The notes beneath the pieces are model-generated. The model searched no databases and had not been told where the DNA came from. It saw only the letters and a program-made list of their open reading frames with translations. The position numbers were made by a program, and so were the translations under genes. DNA of 64,000 bases, taken from assembly GCA_037349315.1 (NCBI GenBank), contig JBAIAC010000003.1:16430501-16494500 (forward strand), in the 5' to 3' direction. Below are positions 27,101 through 39,100 of the stretch, one piece after another (within the stretch, counting starts at the first letter, position 1; each line of letters starts with the position of its first letter). The DNA comes from Chelydra serpentina (lineage: Eukaryota > Chordata > Testudines > Chelydridae).

Positions 27101-30100
27101 TCGCGGCTGGTCGGTACGTGGATGCCAGCCACGCCTGCAGAGGTCAAAGGCGCAACCGGGCGTGTTGCACTACATAAGTGCAAGACGCCATGTGCCCCAG
27201 CAACTTGAGGCATTGTCTTGCAGTGGTGGTGGGAAACATGCGGAGATTGGTGATTATGTCCACGAGAGCCAGACAACGGGCCTCTGGGAGGAAAGCTCGT
27301 GCTTTGTTTGCGTCTAGGACCGCCCCAATGAATTCGATTGACTGGGTTGGCACCAGCACAGACTTGCTGGTATTTATAATACTGAGATGGGTGAACGTGT
27401 CCGTAATCATTCGCACGTGTGCCTGGACCTGTCGGCGGGATTGGCCTCGAATCAACCAGTCGTCGAGATACGGGAAGACATGAATGTGGTGACGGCGGAG
27501 GAATGCAGCTACTACCGCCATGCATTTTGTAAAGACACGGGGGGCCGTGCACAATCCGAAGGGGAGTGCTGTGAACTGGTAGTGCGTCTTGTGGATGACA
27601 AAGCGGAGGAAACGTCTGTGAGACGGGGTGATAGAGATGTGAAAATATGCATCTTTCATATCGAGGACAGCGTATCAGTCTCCCGGGTCCAGAGAGGGGA
27701 TAATTGTGGCTAAGGACACCATACGGAACTTCAGGTTGACGATGTACTTGTTGAGATTCATTAGGTCCAGAATGGGCCTTAGGCCTCCTTTTGGCTTTGG
27801 GACTAGGAAGTATCGGGAGTAGAACCCCTTGCCCCTGAGTTCCTGAGGCACCTCTTCCACCGCCCCTAGGGCAAGGAGCGCTTGCACCTCTTGGATGAGG
27901 AGCTGCTCGTGAGAAGGGTCCCTGAAGAGGGACGGGGCGGGGGAGGGGGGGTGGGAAGGAGGGATAGAATGGAAATGGATAGAATATCCCGCCTCTACTG
28001 TATGGAGGACCCATCGGTCTGATGTAATAAGGGACCAGGCATGGTAGAAATGAGATAGAGGATTCAGGAATGGGAAGATAACTGGACTCTGAACTGGTAG
28101 TCTGTCCTCGATCTCTCCATCAAAACGGGCGTTTAGACCCCGGCGGGGGCTTGGGATGACCATGGTTCTGTCCCTAGGGAGGACGGGATGGTTTACGCCA
28201 CGTGAACCTGTTCCTCCTACGGGAGAAGTCCTGCCTAGGCCTAGGCGGTAAAGAGCGCTGTTGGGGAGGCTGGGGCTTAAACGGCTTTCTTAGTGTTGCC
28301 GAGGTGTGCATGCCCAAGGACTTAATAGTATTTCTTGTGTCCTTTAGAGTATGCAGGCAGGAGTCAGTCTGCTCCGCGAATAAGCCCCGGTCGTCGAAAG
28401 GCAGGTCCTGAATGGTGTTTTGAACTTCAGGTGGGAGGCCAGATGATTGAAGTCAGGCACTTTGACGCATGGCAATACCTGAGGCCAATGTATGAGCTGC
28501 CGCGTCTGCTGAGTCAAGGGCGCCCTGGAGGGAAGTGCGGGCTACCAGTCTGCCCTCGTCTGCCATTGCCGTAAGCTCAGTGCGGGACTCAGGTGAAAGC
28601 TGATCCTGAAACTTAAGGACCGCCGACCAGGAGTTGTGACTATATCTACTAAGAATCGCGAGTTGGTTTGCGATTCTTAGTGAGAGGCCCGCTGTAGAAT
28701 AAACCTTCCTCCCAAAAAGATCCAGACACTTGGAGTCTTTTGATTTTGGGGCGGGGCCCTGTTGACCATGCCTCTCCCTTGCGTTGACTGCATCCACCAC
28801 AAGAGAACAAGGCATGGATGGGTAAACAGCTATTCGGATCCCTTATTCGGGACGAAGTACTTTCTTTCTACCCCTTTAGCAGTGAGCGGGATAGAAGATG
28901 GAGTTTGCCAAAGTGTCATGGCGTTACCACGTATGGTCTTGTTCATTGGGAGGGCCACCATAGAAGGCCCTTCAGGCCCCAAGATTTCGTCCACCATGGG
29001 GTCCTGTTCTTCATCTACAACCTCCTCTACCTGAAGGTTCATGTTTAAGGCTACCCTTTGAAGTAGCTCTTGTAGGACCCTAAAGTCCATAGGCAGGGGA
29101 GCAGACGGCGACTTGCCGGCCACTGCCTCATCAGGCGAGGACGAGGATGCTGTTAGGGGGAGGGTTGGGTCAGGGATGGCCACTTGATCCGCCACAGTCT
29201 GGTCATCCTGGGCACCTGGAGTTGCCTCCCTCTCTGTGGGGACAGGATCCGTGGGCTGAGCCTGTTCCGCAGGTGGGCGGCTTATCGTTGCCTCGGGAGG
29301 ATGGCTGCGAACCCGTCGTGGTGGGTAGGCAGGCAGCGGCGCACCTTGGGCTTGGTGGTATGCCCAAGGGGTCCAGAAAGGCTATTGAGGCTGCCAATGC
29401 AGAGCAGGCGGATCCTATACTGGACCAGGCTGTGTGGCCTCAGGTGTCCTCGATGGTCGCCCTGAACCGGCAGATGACTGCTGGCATGATGGCCAGGGTG
29501 GGGCGGTGCACGAAAATGAGGGGGGCACAGATTCCTTTAAGGGGTGGTCAAGCGACGATCGGTACCGTGTGGAAGATCGGTCTTGCGAGCATGAGCATGA
29601 CCTTGACCGGTACTGGTGTCTCGGCGCCGCGGGGAGTCTCGGCGCCGGTGCTCCGTCCGTGGGGCGGTGTCGCATATCGGTACGGTCAGGTGCTGGAGAG
29701 CGGTGCCAAAGAGGGGAACTATGAAGATCATCGACGCCGCAACGGGGACCGGGACCGCGACGAGGAGGGATGTCGGGGAGATCGAAGAGGTGATCAGTGC
29801 CGGTCCAATTGATGCCGCGTGGGCGTCAGGCTCATCCTGGAGGCCGAACGGGACCAAGATCTGGCAGCTGAAGGTGACCTCGAGCGTGAACGGCTCCAAG
29901 GGTCCGGGCTGCGAGACCAGCGCCATGAGTCAGACCGATGCACCATGCGGTGCCGGGACTCTGAACGACGTCGGGACTCCGAGCGGCGTGCAGTAGACTG
30001 TTCTTGGGCAGACGAACTGAAAAACGCCGGTTTGCCTCTTGATATCACTGGGGCCCATACCGGGATCGGCGCTGGAATGGGAGATGCCAGTGCTGTCATC

Positions 30101-33100
30101 TCAATAAGCCCTCGCGCTGCCTCGAAAATGTCAGGAGTAGAGGGCAAGGCCACTTCGTCAAGGCAAGGTGCCTGTTGACGTGGGCTAACATGGGCTGTCC
30201 GAGGCCTCATCGATTTGTCCGGGCTTGGACCGGTCGGTGCCGCAATGATGGGGTCAGAAACTGTAGCCTGCCTCCTGCGGCTGGATGGTGAAAGACAGTG
30301 GTGCCGTGAGCGTCCCCAGGGTCCGGAGGATCCGCGGCCCCAAGGAGGGCGGGAGTCCTTTCGCAGTGCCGCAGCTGGCGCCGTTGGAGGCGCACTGCGC
30401 ACCGAATCGCTGGGACCCGCATCTTGAGAGGGACATAGTGCCACCTCCATTAGAAGTTGTTTTAGGCGGATTTCTCTCCCTTTTCTGGTGTGAGGTTTGA
30501 ATGTCTTGCAGAGTTTGCACCTGTCTGCCTTATGGGACTCTCCCAGACACCGGAGACAGAAGTCGTGGGGGTCGCCTGTGGGCTTGAGCTTGCTGCAAGA
30601 CCTGCAGGGCTTGAAGCCTTGAGACGGCATGCCCTAGAGCCCCCAGGGGCTCGGGGTGGAGGGGGAAGGACCCCCAACTGTTCAACTACACTAAACAAAC
30701 TACTACTAATTAACTAACAAAGAGAACTATTAACACTGATAGCTAGGGAGTAGTGGAGCACTTGCTAGCAAGAAACCACTGTTCCAACAATCATCACGGG
30801 CAGTAAGAAGGAACTGGAGGGAGGTCGGGCCGGCAGGTTCCTATATAGAGCGCCATATCGGCGCCACTCCAGAGGGCTCCACAGCCGGCCTGACGGGTAG
30901 CTGCTAGGGAAAAATTTCCGACTTCCGTGTACGCACGCGTGCACACCTGACCGGAATAGATATGAGCAAGCACTCGAAGAAGAACTGAGGATTCCCAGAG
31001 AGTGAAAATGTGTCCCCCTCATAGCCCATTTCAACAAGGTCTGTAAAATGTCCCCAAACGTGTCTCAATTCTTACAGGTCACTCGCAGCTGGGACTGCAC
31101 ACTCTCCTCTCCCCATACACTGATTAGGTCAAGAAGCTCCGTGGTGGTCCAAGCCGGAGAGCGTTTGGAACGATAGCCAGCCATGCTCACCTGGGAAGCC
31201 ATGGGGAAGCCATGAGGACGCTGCGCACTGAGGCAGCCAGCAGGAAATGGAATTTAAAGTTCCTGGGGCTTGCGAGGGGGAGGGGTGGATTGTCGTTTAC
31301 TGGATGAAGGGCAGTGGAGTTCAAAGCACTGACCAGAGAGGCTGGTGGACATTGTGGGAAACCCCAATGAAGGCAAAAAAAGGCTCATTGTGTCCACACT
31401 GCATGTTTGTCGACAGCAAAGCGGGGGGAGGGGGGGAAAAGTCCCTCATTTAGCTGGAAGTTTTTTGTCACCGAAACTTGGCGTTTTTCTTGACAAAAGT
31501 CGCATTGCAGTGTGGACGCTAATGTGGTTTTGTCACCAAAAGGCAATTTTTGGTGACAAAACTTGGTAGTGTAGACAAGCCCTTAGTTAATTCAGCCACC
31601 CAGGAGGCTGGGAGAGAGACTGGGTGGGAGGGAAATGTGGGAATGGTGACAGGAAGAAAAATTTCAAGGAGAGGGAGGGAGACCGTGGTGAACAGAAAAG
31701 AACGCTATGGGGATCACAAAGACGAGTGAAAAGTGTAGGGAACAGATCAGCTTGGCAAACAGGGCAGAATGTGGGAGCACAAAAATAACCCACACAGCAT
31801 TGCAAATATTTCCACACCTCTCCCACCCTGCACTAGATACACAGAGGTAAATGCCTACCTTTTCAGCAATCACTAGTGATTTTGGGTGTCCAACTGAGAC
31901 TTTTTAAAGGGACCTGATCAGAAAGTGGGAGCATCTGGCCTCTATAAACGCTTTTACAGTGTCTCAAGTCAGACACCCAAAACTTACTAATCACTTTTGG
32001 AAAAATGTAGGCCAAGGATTAAAATACAATTTGGTGTCACAGCCACAGGAGAGAGCCAAGCCTACTGAGCTGTGTCCCTGAACTATGCCCCGGGTTTGGA
32101 CAAAAACTGGTTACTAACCTTTCCGTAACTGTTGTTCTTGAGATGTGTTGCACATGTCAATTCCACGCTAGGTGTGCGCGCACCGCACATGGTCGCCGGA
32201 AACTTTTCCTTCAGTGATACCCCTCAGGTTGGCTCTAGCGCCCTCTAGTGCAGAGCACTCATGTCATGGTATAAGGGGACTGGTCGTCCTCGCACCCTCT
32301 CCGTTCCTTCTTGCCGGCAACTCCGACAGAGGGGTAGGAGGGTGGGTTGTGGAATGGACGTGAGCAACACGTCTTAAAGAACAACAGTTACAGAAATGTT
32401 AGCAACCATTTTTCCTTCTTTGAGTGCTCGCACACGTCCAGTCCATGTTCGATGACTCCAACGCAGTACTGTGAAGAGGTGGGCTCGGAGTTCATGGACA
32501 CGGAGATTGCAACACTGCCCAACCATATCCAGTGCATCTCAGGCTTGCCGAGTGCTGGTGTAGTGGAAAGAAAAAGGTATGTCCCAACACCCCGGTCGCC
32601 TCTCCGCAAATGTCCTGGATCGGACCTGGGCCATGAACACCACTGAGGAAGCTTGTGGTCTTGTAGAATGGGCTGTCACGAAGGCAGGGGGTGGGACACC
32701 TGCCTGCTCGTACCACATGCGAATGGACAATGTGATTCAGGATGAAATTCTCTGAGCCGAGGAGGCTAGGCCTTTTGTCCTATCAGCTACTGCCACAAAG
32801 AGCGGTGTGGATTTACGGATCGGCTTGGTCCTTTCTATATAGAACGCTAGGGCGTGCCTAACATTCAGAGCATGTAGATGCTACTGCTCCCTATTCTTGT
32901 GCACCTTTGGGAAGAAAATGGGCAGGAAAATAGCCTGATTACTCTAATTTCCGAGATCCTCCTGACTGAGGTAAAAGCAGTTTCTCCTCTCTTGGTGTTC
33001 ATACCTCCAGATCAGCTGCTAGCAGTGAACCTCATCCTCCCTGATTGCATTAACCTTGTTATCTCAAACCTGATTCTGGCCTGCATATTTATACCTGCTT

Positions 33101-36100
33101 CTGGAAATTTCCACCACATGTGTCTGACGAAGTGGGTCTTCGCCCACGAAAGCTTATGTTCCAATATATCTGTTAGTCTATAAGGTGCTACAGGACTTTG
33201 TTGCTCTTGCAGATCCAGACTGACACAACTACCCCTCTGATACTTGCTGCCGAAAGGCGACTTTCCAGGAAAGGTACAACCGAGGGCACAATGCCAGTGG
33301 CTGAAAGGGAGGTCCCGTGAGCTCTGATAGGACCAGGTTTAAGCCCCCCAGGGGATGTGTTCCTGGATTTGCAAGCATAGCCTTGAAAACCCTTGAGGAC
33401 GTGAATGGACATTTCATGTGATCGATCACCCAGCGGGCGGTGGAATGCTGAGATCACTGTTAGGTGTACTGTAACAGATGGAATCGCTAGACCTGGCTGT
33501 TTCAGATGAAGCAAATACTCCAGAACAGTTTGGAGAGATGGCTTAGCAAATGAGAGGTGGGGCACTAGAACAGGGGGGCCAAGGGGCCAGGGCCCTGCCA
33601 CTTTTGCAGCAGGCAAGAGCGGGTGGGGGGGGAAGCCTCAGGTGAAGCGGTGGAGTGGGGATGGTGCCTCGGGGGAAGCGCAGAGCCACAGTTTAAGCAC
33701 CGGTGCGCTCCCCTCACTTGTAGGGAGGTTCCAGTGCCCCTAGCTGTGATGACCAAACAGAGAATCACTTCCACTTGGCGAGGTAAGTAGCTCTGCTAGA
33801 AGGTTTCCTACTGCCTAGCAAGACCTAGCAGACCTGCTCCAAACAGGCCAGTTCCACAGGATTTAACCATGGAGCCTCCACGCAGTCAGGCAGACGGAGC
33901 ATTTGGCCGTGATCTTGTGAGATCGGGTACAGAAAAAGAGGGAGCAGGTAGTGGGGCCCCACTCCAGCAGGGAAAGGGTTAAAAGCAGGCTGGAGGGAGC
34001 CTGCGCAAACCTGGCCAATCAGAGGAAGGGAGAAGTCAGCCCATCAGGGCCAGGCTGGGCCCTATAAAAGGCTGCAGGGCTCAGCAGAGCTCGCTCTGCC
34101 AGCCAGGAAGGGAGGAGGACAGGCTGTCAGAGGAGGAGGGCCGCACCCAGGACAAAGCAGTGCTGGGCAGGGTAGCAGGGCAGGGAGAGCTCTGGCTAAC
34201 CACTGCCAGACCGCAGGCCTTGAGATAAGGGCCGAGTGGTGCAGGGGTCATGGGGAAGTGGCCCAGGGAGTGTGAGCAGTAGAGGGGACAGGAGGAGGGC
34301 AGGACATGGCTGCTGCCAGAGGGTGCCTGGGTCGGGATCCAGAGTAGTGGGCGGGCCTGGGTCCCCCCTTCCCCCTTGCACTGCACTTGACCGTGGAGGA
34401 GTGTGGCCCTATACAGACTGTGGCTTGCCCCTGAGGCAAGGGGCTAGACTTTGGGGCTGTAGTCAGCCACGGCAGCAGGTGCATGGACTCAGAACTACTG
34501 ATACCCCCGGAAGTGGGGAGAAGAGAGTGGTGGGCACAGCCAGAGGGCAGTATCCTGAAGCGGACGCCATGGACCAGGGGGGAGACGTGGGCCTAGAGCC
34601 AGAGGCTGGAAACAGGAGAGTGGACAACGGGCGAGACACCGACCAGAAGGCCCCGCTGTCCACGGACTGAGCTAATTCCCAGAGTGACCAGCTGGAGGCA
34701 CCGTGGTTGTGAGTCCAACCCGCTACAGAAGTGACATTGGAGTCGCAACTGACAGGTCTAGAAATGTCCCAAACCAGTGTGACGTGGCCAGGCTGGGGCT
34801 ATGAGAATAACCTTCACCCTTCCCGCTTGACCTTCAACAAGACGCTGTGCACAAAAGGAATGGGGGGTGGGGGAGAAGGCGCAGAACAGGTGATTTCTCC
34901 AAGGGAGTAAGAAGGCATCTGGGAGCGAGCCCGGCTTGCAGTCACGCAGACAGCAGAACGGCTGACATTTCCTGTTCTGTCTGGTTGTGGACAGGTCTAC
35001 GAGGGGAGTACCCCGCCACTGGAAACTGATCCTTGCTATGTCGGGGCAAAGGGACCATTCGTGGTGAGAAGAGAAAGATGTGCTGATTTGAGCTGCCAGC
35101 TTGTTCTGAGCTCCCGAAAGGTGAGAAGCTTCGAGGTGGATCGAGTGCTTTATGCAGAACTCCCACAAGCAAATGGCTTCTGACACCGGGGGGGGCGGGG
35201 GGGGGAAGAGAATGGGCCTCTCCCTGCCTGTTGATGTAAAACATGGCTGCTGTGTTGTTCCTAAGATCTCCCACCACCTTGCTTGTGACGGGAGGTAACA
35301 CCACCTGACGTGCTAGGCCGACCACCCTGAGCTCTCTGACGTTTATATGTAATGAGAGCTCTTGCTGGGTGGAGTCACTGACCTTGTGTCCTGAGGTGCC
35401 CCAGGTGGGCCCCCAACCGAGCTTGGATGCATCTGAGATTATGGATACCGAGGGTTGCGGCCTGACGAAGGGAACGCCCAAGCCTGACAACCAGGGGTCT
35501 GTCCACTAGTCAAGAGGGGCAAGGACTGGTGCTCACAGTGCCTGCCCTGAGTCCAAATGATGGCAGTTTAGCCAGTACACTGAGGCCAACCAAACCTGAA
35601 AGAGTCTGAGGTGCAACCTTGCATACCACACCATGTATGTGCATGTGGCCATGTGACCCAACAGCCTGAGGCCAAAACAGGCTGTCATGACGGAGTGGGC
35701 CTTGACCTGTGATCTCAGTGACACCACTGACTGGAAAGGGGCTTCTGGAGGTAGGCCCTGGTGTGGGTAGCATCAAGCACCGCTCTGATAAACTATCCTC
35801 TGAACCGGGATGAGTGTCGATTTCTGCTCGTTTATCAGCAGGCCCAGTGCTCGAAAGGTTGTTTGGACGAGGTGGTTGCTGGTTTTTACCTGGGATTGGA
35901 CTGGCCATTGACCAGCCAGTCACTGAGGTATGGGTACACCAGCACCCCATACCTTCTCAGGAAGGCTACTACCAGGCATTTCATAAAGACCCATTTGGCT
36001 GCTGACAGGTTGAACAGGAAGACGGTAAACTGGTAGTGAGCAATCCTGAAAAACCTTCTGTGACCTTGGAAAATAGAGATGTGGAAACAGGCATCTTTCA

Positions 36101-39100
36101 AATCGAGGGCGGCATCCCAGTCCCCTGGATCTAGGGAAGGAATGATGGAGGCCATGGAGACCATGCAGAACTTTAGCCTTTTGAGGCATTGCAGGGATAG
36201 AATGGGTCAGAGATGCCCTTTGGCACTCGGGATTAGGAAATAACGGGAGTGAAACCCCCTTACGTTCCGAGGCACTTCCTCCACAGCTCCTACCTGGAGA
36301 AGAGCTTGCACCTCCTGAGCTAAAAGCTGCTCATGAGACGGGTCCCTGAAGAGGGACAGGACTGGGGGGTAGGAGGGAGGCATGGAAATGAACTGAAGCG
36401 TATAACCCTCCTCCACCGTACTCAGCTCCCAATGGTCTGAGCTGATAAGGGACCTGCCAAGTTGAAGCGGGAGAGATGGTCCAAAAATAATAGGGAAGTA
36501 TGGGGACTCATGTAATGCCCTCGGGTGCCTCATCAAAAGCTCTGCTTGGAGCCCCCTGAGTATCTGTGAGGGCCAAGCAGTGAGGCTGAGGCAGATGGGG
36601 GTGGCTGTCTGTGCCTATAAACTTCTGTTCTGTTTTCTGAACAGATCCTGTTCAAGGCGGTGGGCCTGGGAAGCGGGCACACTTTTGGGGCTTGAAATGT
36701 TTCCTCGAAGGCACCAGGACACAGAGATTCAAGGACTTGAGGCACCTTAGAGACTAACAAATTTATTTCAGCATAAGCTTTCGTGGGTTAGAACCCACTT
36801 CATCGGATTCATCGTTCTAACCCACGAAAGCTTATGCTGAAATAAATTTGTTAGTCTCTAAGGTGCTACAAGTTTTTTTTTCTTATTTTTGTTTTGCTGA
36901 CACAGACTAACACGGCTACTACACTGAAACCTAAGGACTTGAGGGTGGCTCTGGAGTTCCTTCAGGCTGCGCAGTTCAGCATCTGTTTGCTCTGAGAAGA
37001 GCGAAGTCCCTTCAAACGGAAGGTCTTGGAGAGACTGTTGGGCCTTTGCCTGTAGGCCAGAGGACTGAAGCCAGGAGCCCCTTTGCATGGGCACCGCAGA
37101 TGCCATATCCCCGGCCACCACATCTGCTGTGTCAAGGGTGGCTTGTGGGGAAGCCCTGGCCACCACCTTCCCTTCCACCAGAGCAACAATCTCCTGCCTG
37201 GACTCTTGGGGAAGCGAGTCTTTAAATTTCAACGTGGAGTGAAAGTCATATCTGCCCAGCAGTGCCTGTTGGCTGGAGCTGTAGTCCATTGGCAGAATAC
37301 ATTTTCCTACCACAAAGGTCTTGCTTTTTTTGAGTCTTTTGACTTGGGGGTTGTCCCTTACAACCCTGGCCTTTCCCTCTCATTGGCTGCCGAGGCCACC
37401 AAGGATCCGGGAGGGGGATGGGAACATACGTACACCTACCCTTTGGTAGAGACAGTACTTCCTATCTGCCATACTTGACCTGGGGGGCAGTGAGGAAGGG
37501 GTTTGCCACAGGGTTTTAACTAGACCCATGATGATCTCATTGAGAGGCAGAGCTACCTTCGATGGGGCTACTGCAGCCCAGATGTTGACTAGGTTGTTGG
37601 AGGAGTTTTTAATTACCTCCACTTCCAAACCTAAGTTGGAGGCCACCTTCTTCCATAACTCCCAGTGAGCCTGAAAGTGTCCTGGGGCAGCAAAACACCC
37701 ACCCCTGCCTCTTCTGGGGTGGAGGAGGCAGCTTGCACCAGCATGGGACCTTCCTCCTCTCCTTCTGCACCAACCGGATCCCGTAGCTACAGGTTCTGAG
37801 AGTCGGTACCTGGCTCGGTATTGTAGTCGGGATCAGCTGCTGTTCAGTGTGACAGAGGAATCCTTCTCTCAGACACCACTAAGTCGGAGCACCTAGACAG
37901 GGGGGCCAAGAAGTGGAGGAAAACCCCAGGGGTTCTGAAAAGGCCATTGTATCTGCATGGGCCATTGTCCACTGTGCCAGGTGATAGGAGGAACCCCAAC
38001 CCCAGGATCCACCATCGCATAGGGCTGATTGGTGAGGTGCTGGTACCAGTCCCTTGGCTGGATGCAGGATTCAAACTCCAACTTGAATGATGAGTCATCT
38101 TCTGGGAACCGTCGGCTCCAAGAGATGGTGCTGAGGATCCAGGGATCGGTGCCGAGACGGGAAAGCCTGCTTCGACATAAGCACAGACGGTCTCCCTCTA
38201 CACAGTGCCTAGGGGCCTGGTACCAAACGGGAGCTCAGGGCAACATGCTCCCTTCTGCTTGCCCGCACTGCTGTTATACTGCCAGCAACAGTGGTACTGG
38301 AACTGCCAGCAAGTCTCTGGCCACAACAAACACCTCTGGATGGCACCGCAACCCTGCTGGCGCCTCACTGCCCCTCTGGTGCCAGCGGCTGGTTGAGTAC
38401 TGGACTCAAGAGAACCTGTGTACAGGGCGGAGTCGACGGTTTCACCTGCGGAGCAGGGACAGAGGAGTGGTCAGACATAAGTTGCACTCCCCATGATTGT
38501 CCATTCTCCGAGATGGGGAACCTCTCAGATGGCTGCTGCTTATGTTTCTTTCTTGGCTCTGGGCATGTGGAATGGTGCTGAGAGTCCGGTATGGACTCTC
38601 TCTGCAGCAGCTCTTCGTACCAAGTTTGACTGGCTTGGCTTCGACGAAGGTTTGAGCCCCGCTTCCATCAGGAGGAACTTCGGCCTGGCCTCCCTGTCCT
38701 TTTTCAGATGTGGACTGAACTGGTGGCAGAGCTGATAGCGATCCGCAATAGGAGTCTCACCCAAGCACTCTAGACAGCTGGAGCACAGGTCACTCAAAGG
38801 CATGGGCTTGTCGCAGGAGGCACCGGGTTTGAAGCCCGGAGACCGAGGCATGCCCAGTTTCAGGAGCAGAAGAAACTCTGCTACGAGAGTCCAACTAACT
38901 ATTTACACCAATTAACTAAAGTCAAAAAGTGAGAAAACAACTGAGGGGAAAAGGGATGGAGTAACGAGAGAACCACTGAGACTCGAGAGGTGCAGGGCAG
39001 CTGGTCACAGACAGGCAGAGATCCCAAGCCAGGTGCCCGAGAGGAGTGGGGTGGGTCAGGCCTCTCCACCCACCCCTCTTCTCCTCCGTGCTGCACTCCA

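Larger units (their letters stand above)
24797..30988 (-). mobile_element. DIRS retrotransposon 1 with inverted terminal repeats
   Basis: Tyrosine-recombinase retrotransposon. The terminal sequences at about 24830-25003 and 30796-30975 are inverted copies, which is the DIRS layout. The left end is itself palindromic (24799-24855 against about 25040-25096). Coding parts run on the minus strand: gag-like, reverse transcriptase, RNase H, tyrosine recombinase. All are interrupted by stops or shifts. No target duplication is expected for this class. It lies in Harbinger C between transposase and Myb gene. Confidence 0.85.
19815..31582 (+). mobile_element. Harbinger C, split by a CR1 and a DIRS element
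   Basis: Left terminus GGGTATGTCTACACGA at 19815 is preceded by TAA; right terminus GTGTAGACAAGCCC ends at 31582 and is followed by TTA. The target bases differ by one, which may be mutation. The left part carries a plus-strand transposase, the right part the start of the minus-strand Myb gene. A CR1 (20818-23922) lies inside the transposase and a DIRS (about 24797-30988) between the two genes. Without these, about 2.5 kb remains, so Myb sequence is also missing. Confidence 0.82.
32107..38905 (-). mobile_element. DIRS retrotransposon 2, heavily decayed, with nested insertions
   Basis: The left terminus is palindromic (about 32107-32165 against 32348-32407), like DIRS 1. Minus-strand coding remnants are recombinase (33616-33188: [27 protein letters not shown]), RNase H region (35490-34758: [51 protein letters not shown]), reverse transcriptase (36189-35886: [19 protein letters not shown]) and gag (from 38851: Cys cluster). 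No right inverted repeat was found, so that end is truncated. Three insertions lie inside it. Confidence 0.8.

Noticed and set aside
25419..29996. Plus-strand frames across DIRS 1
   Set aside because: Antisense shadows of the minus-strand reverse transcriptase, RNase H, recombinase and gag remnants.
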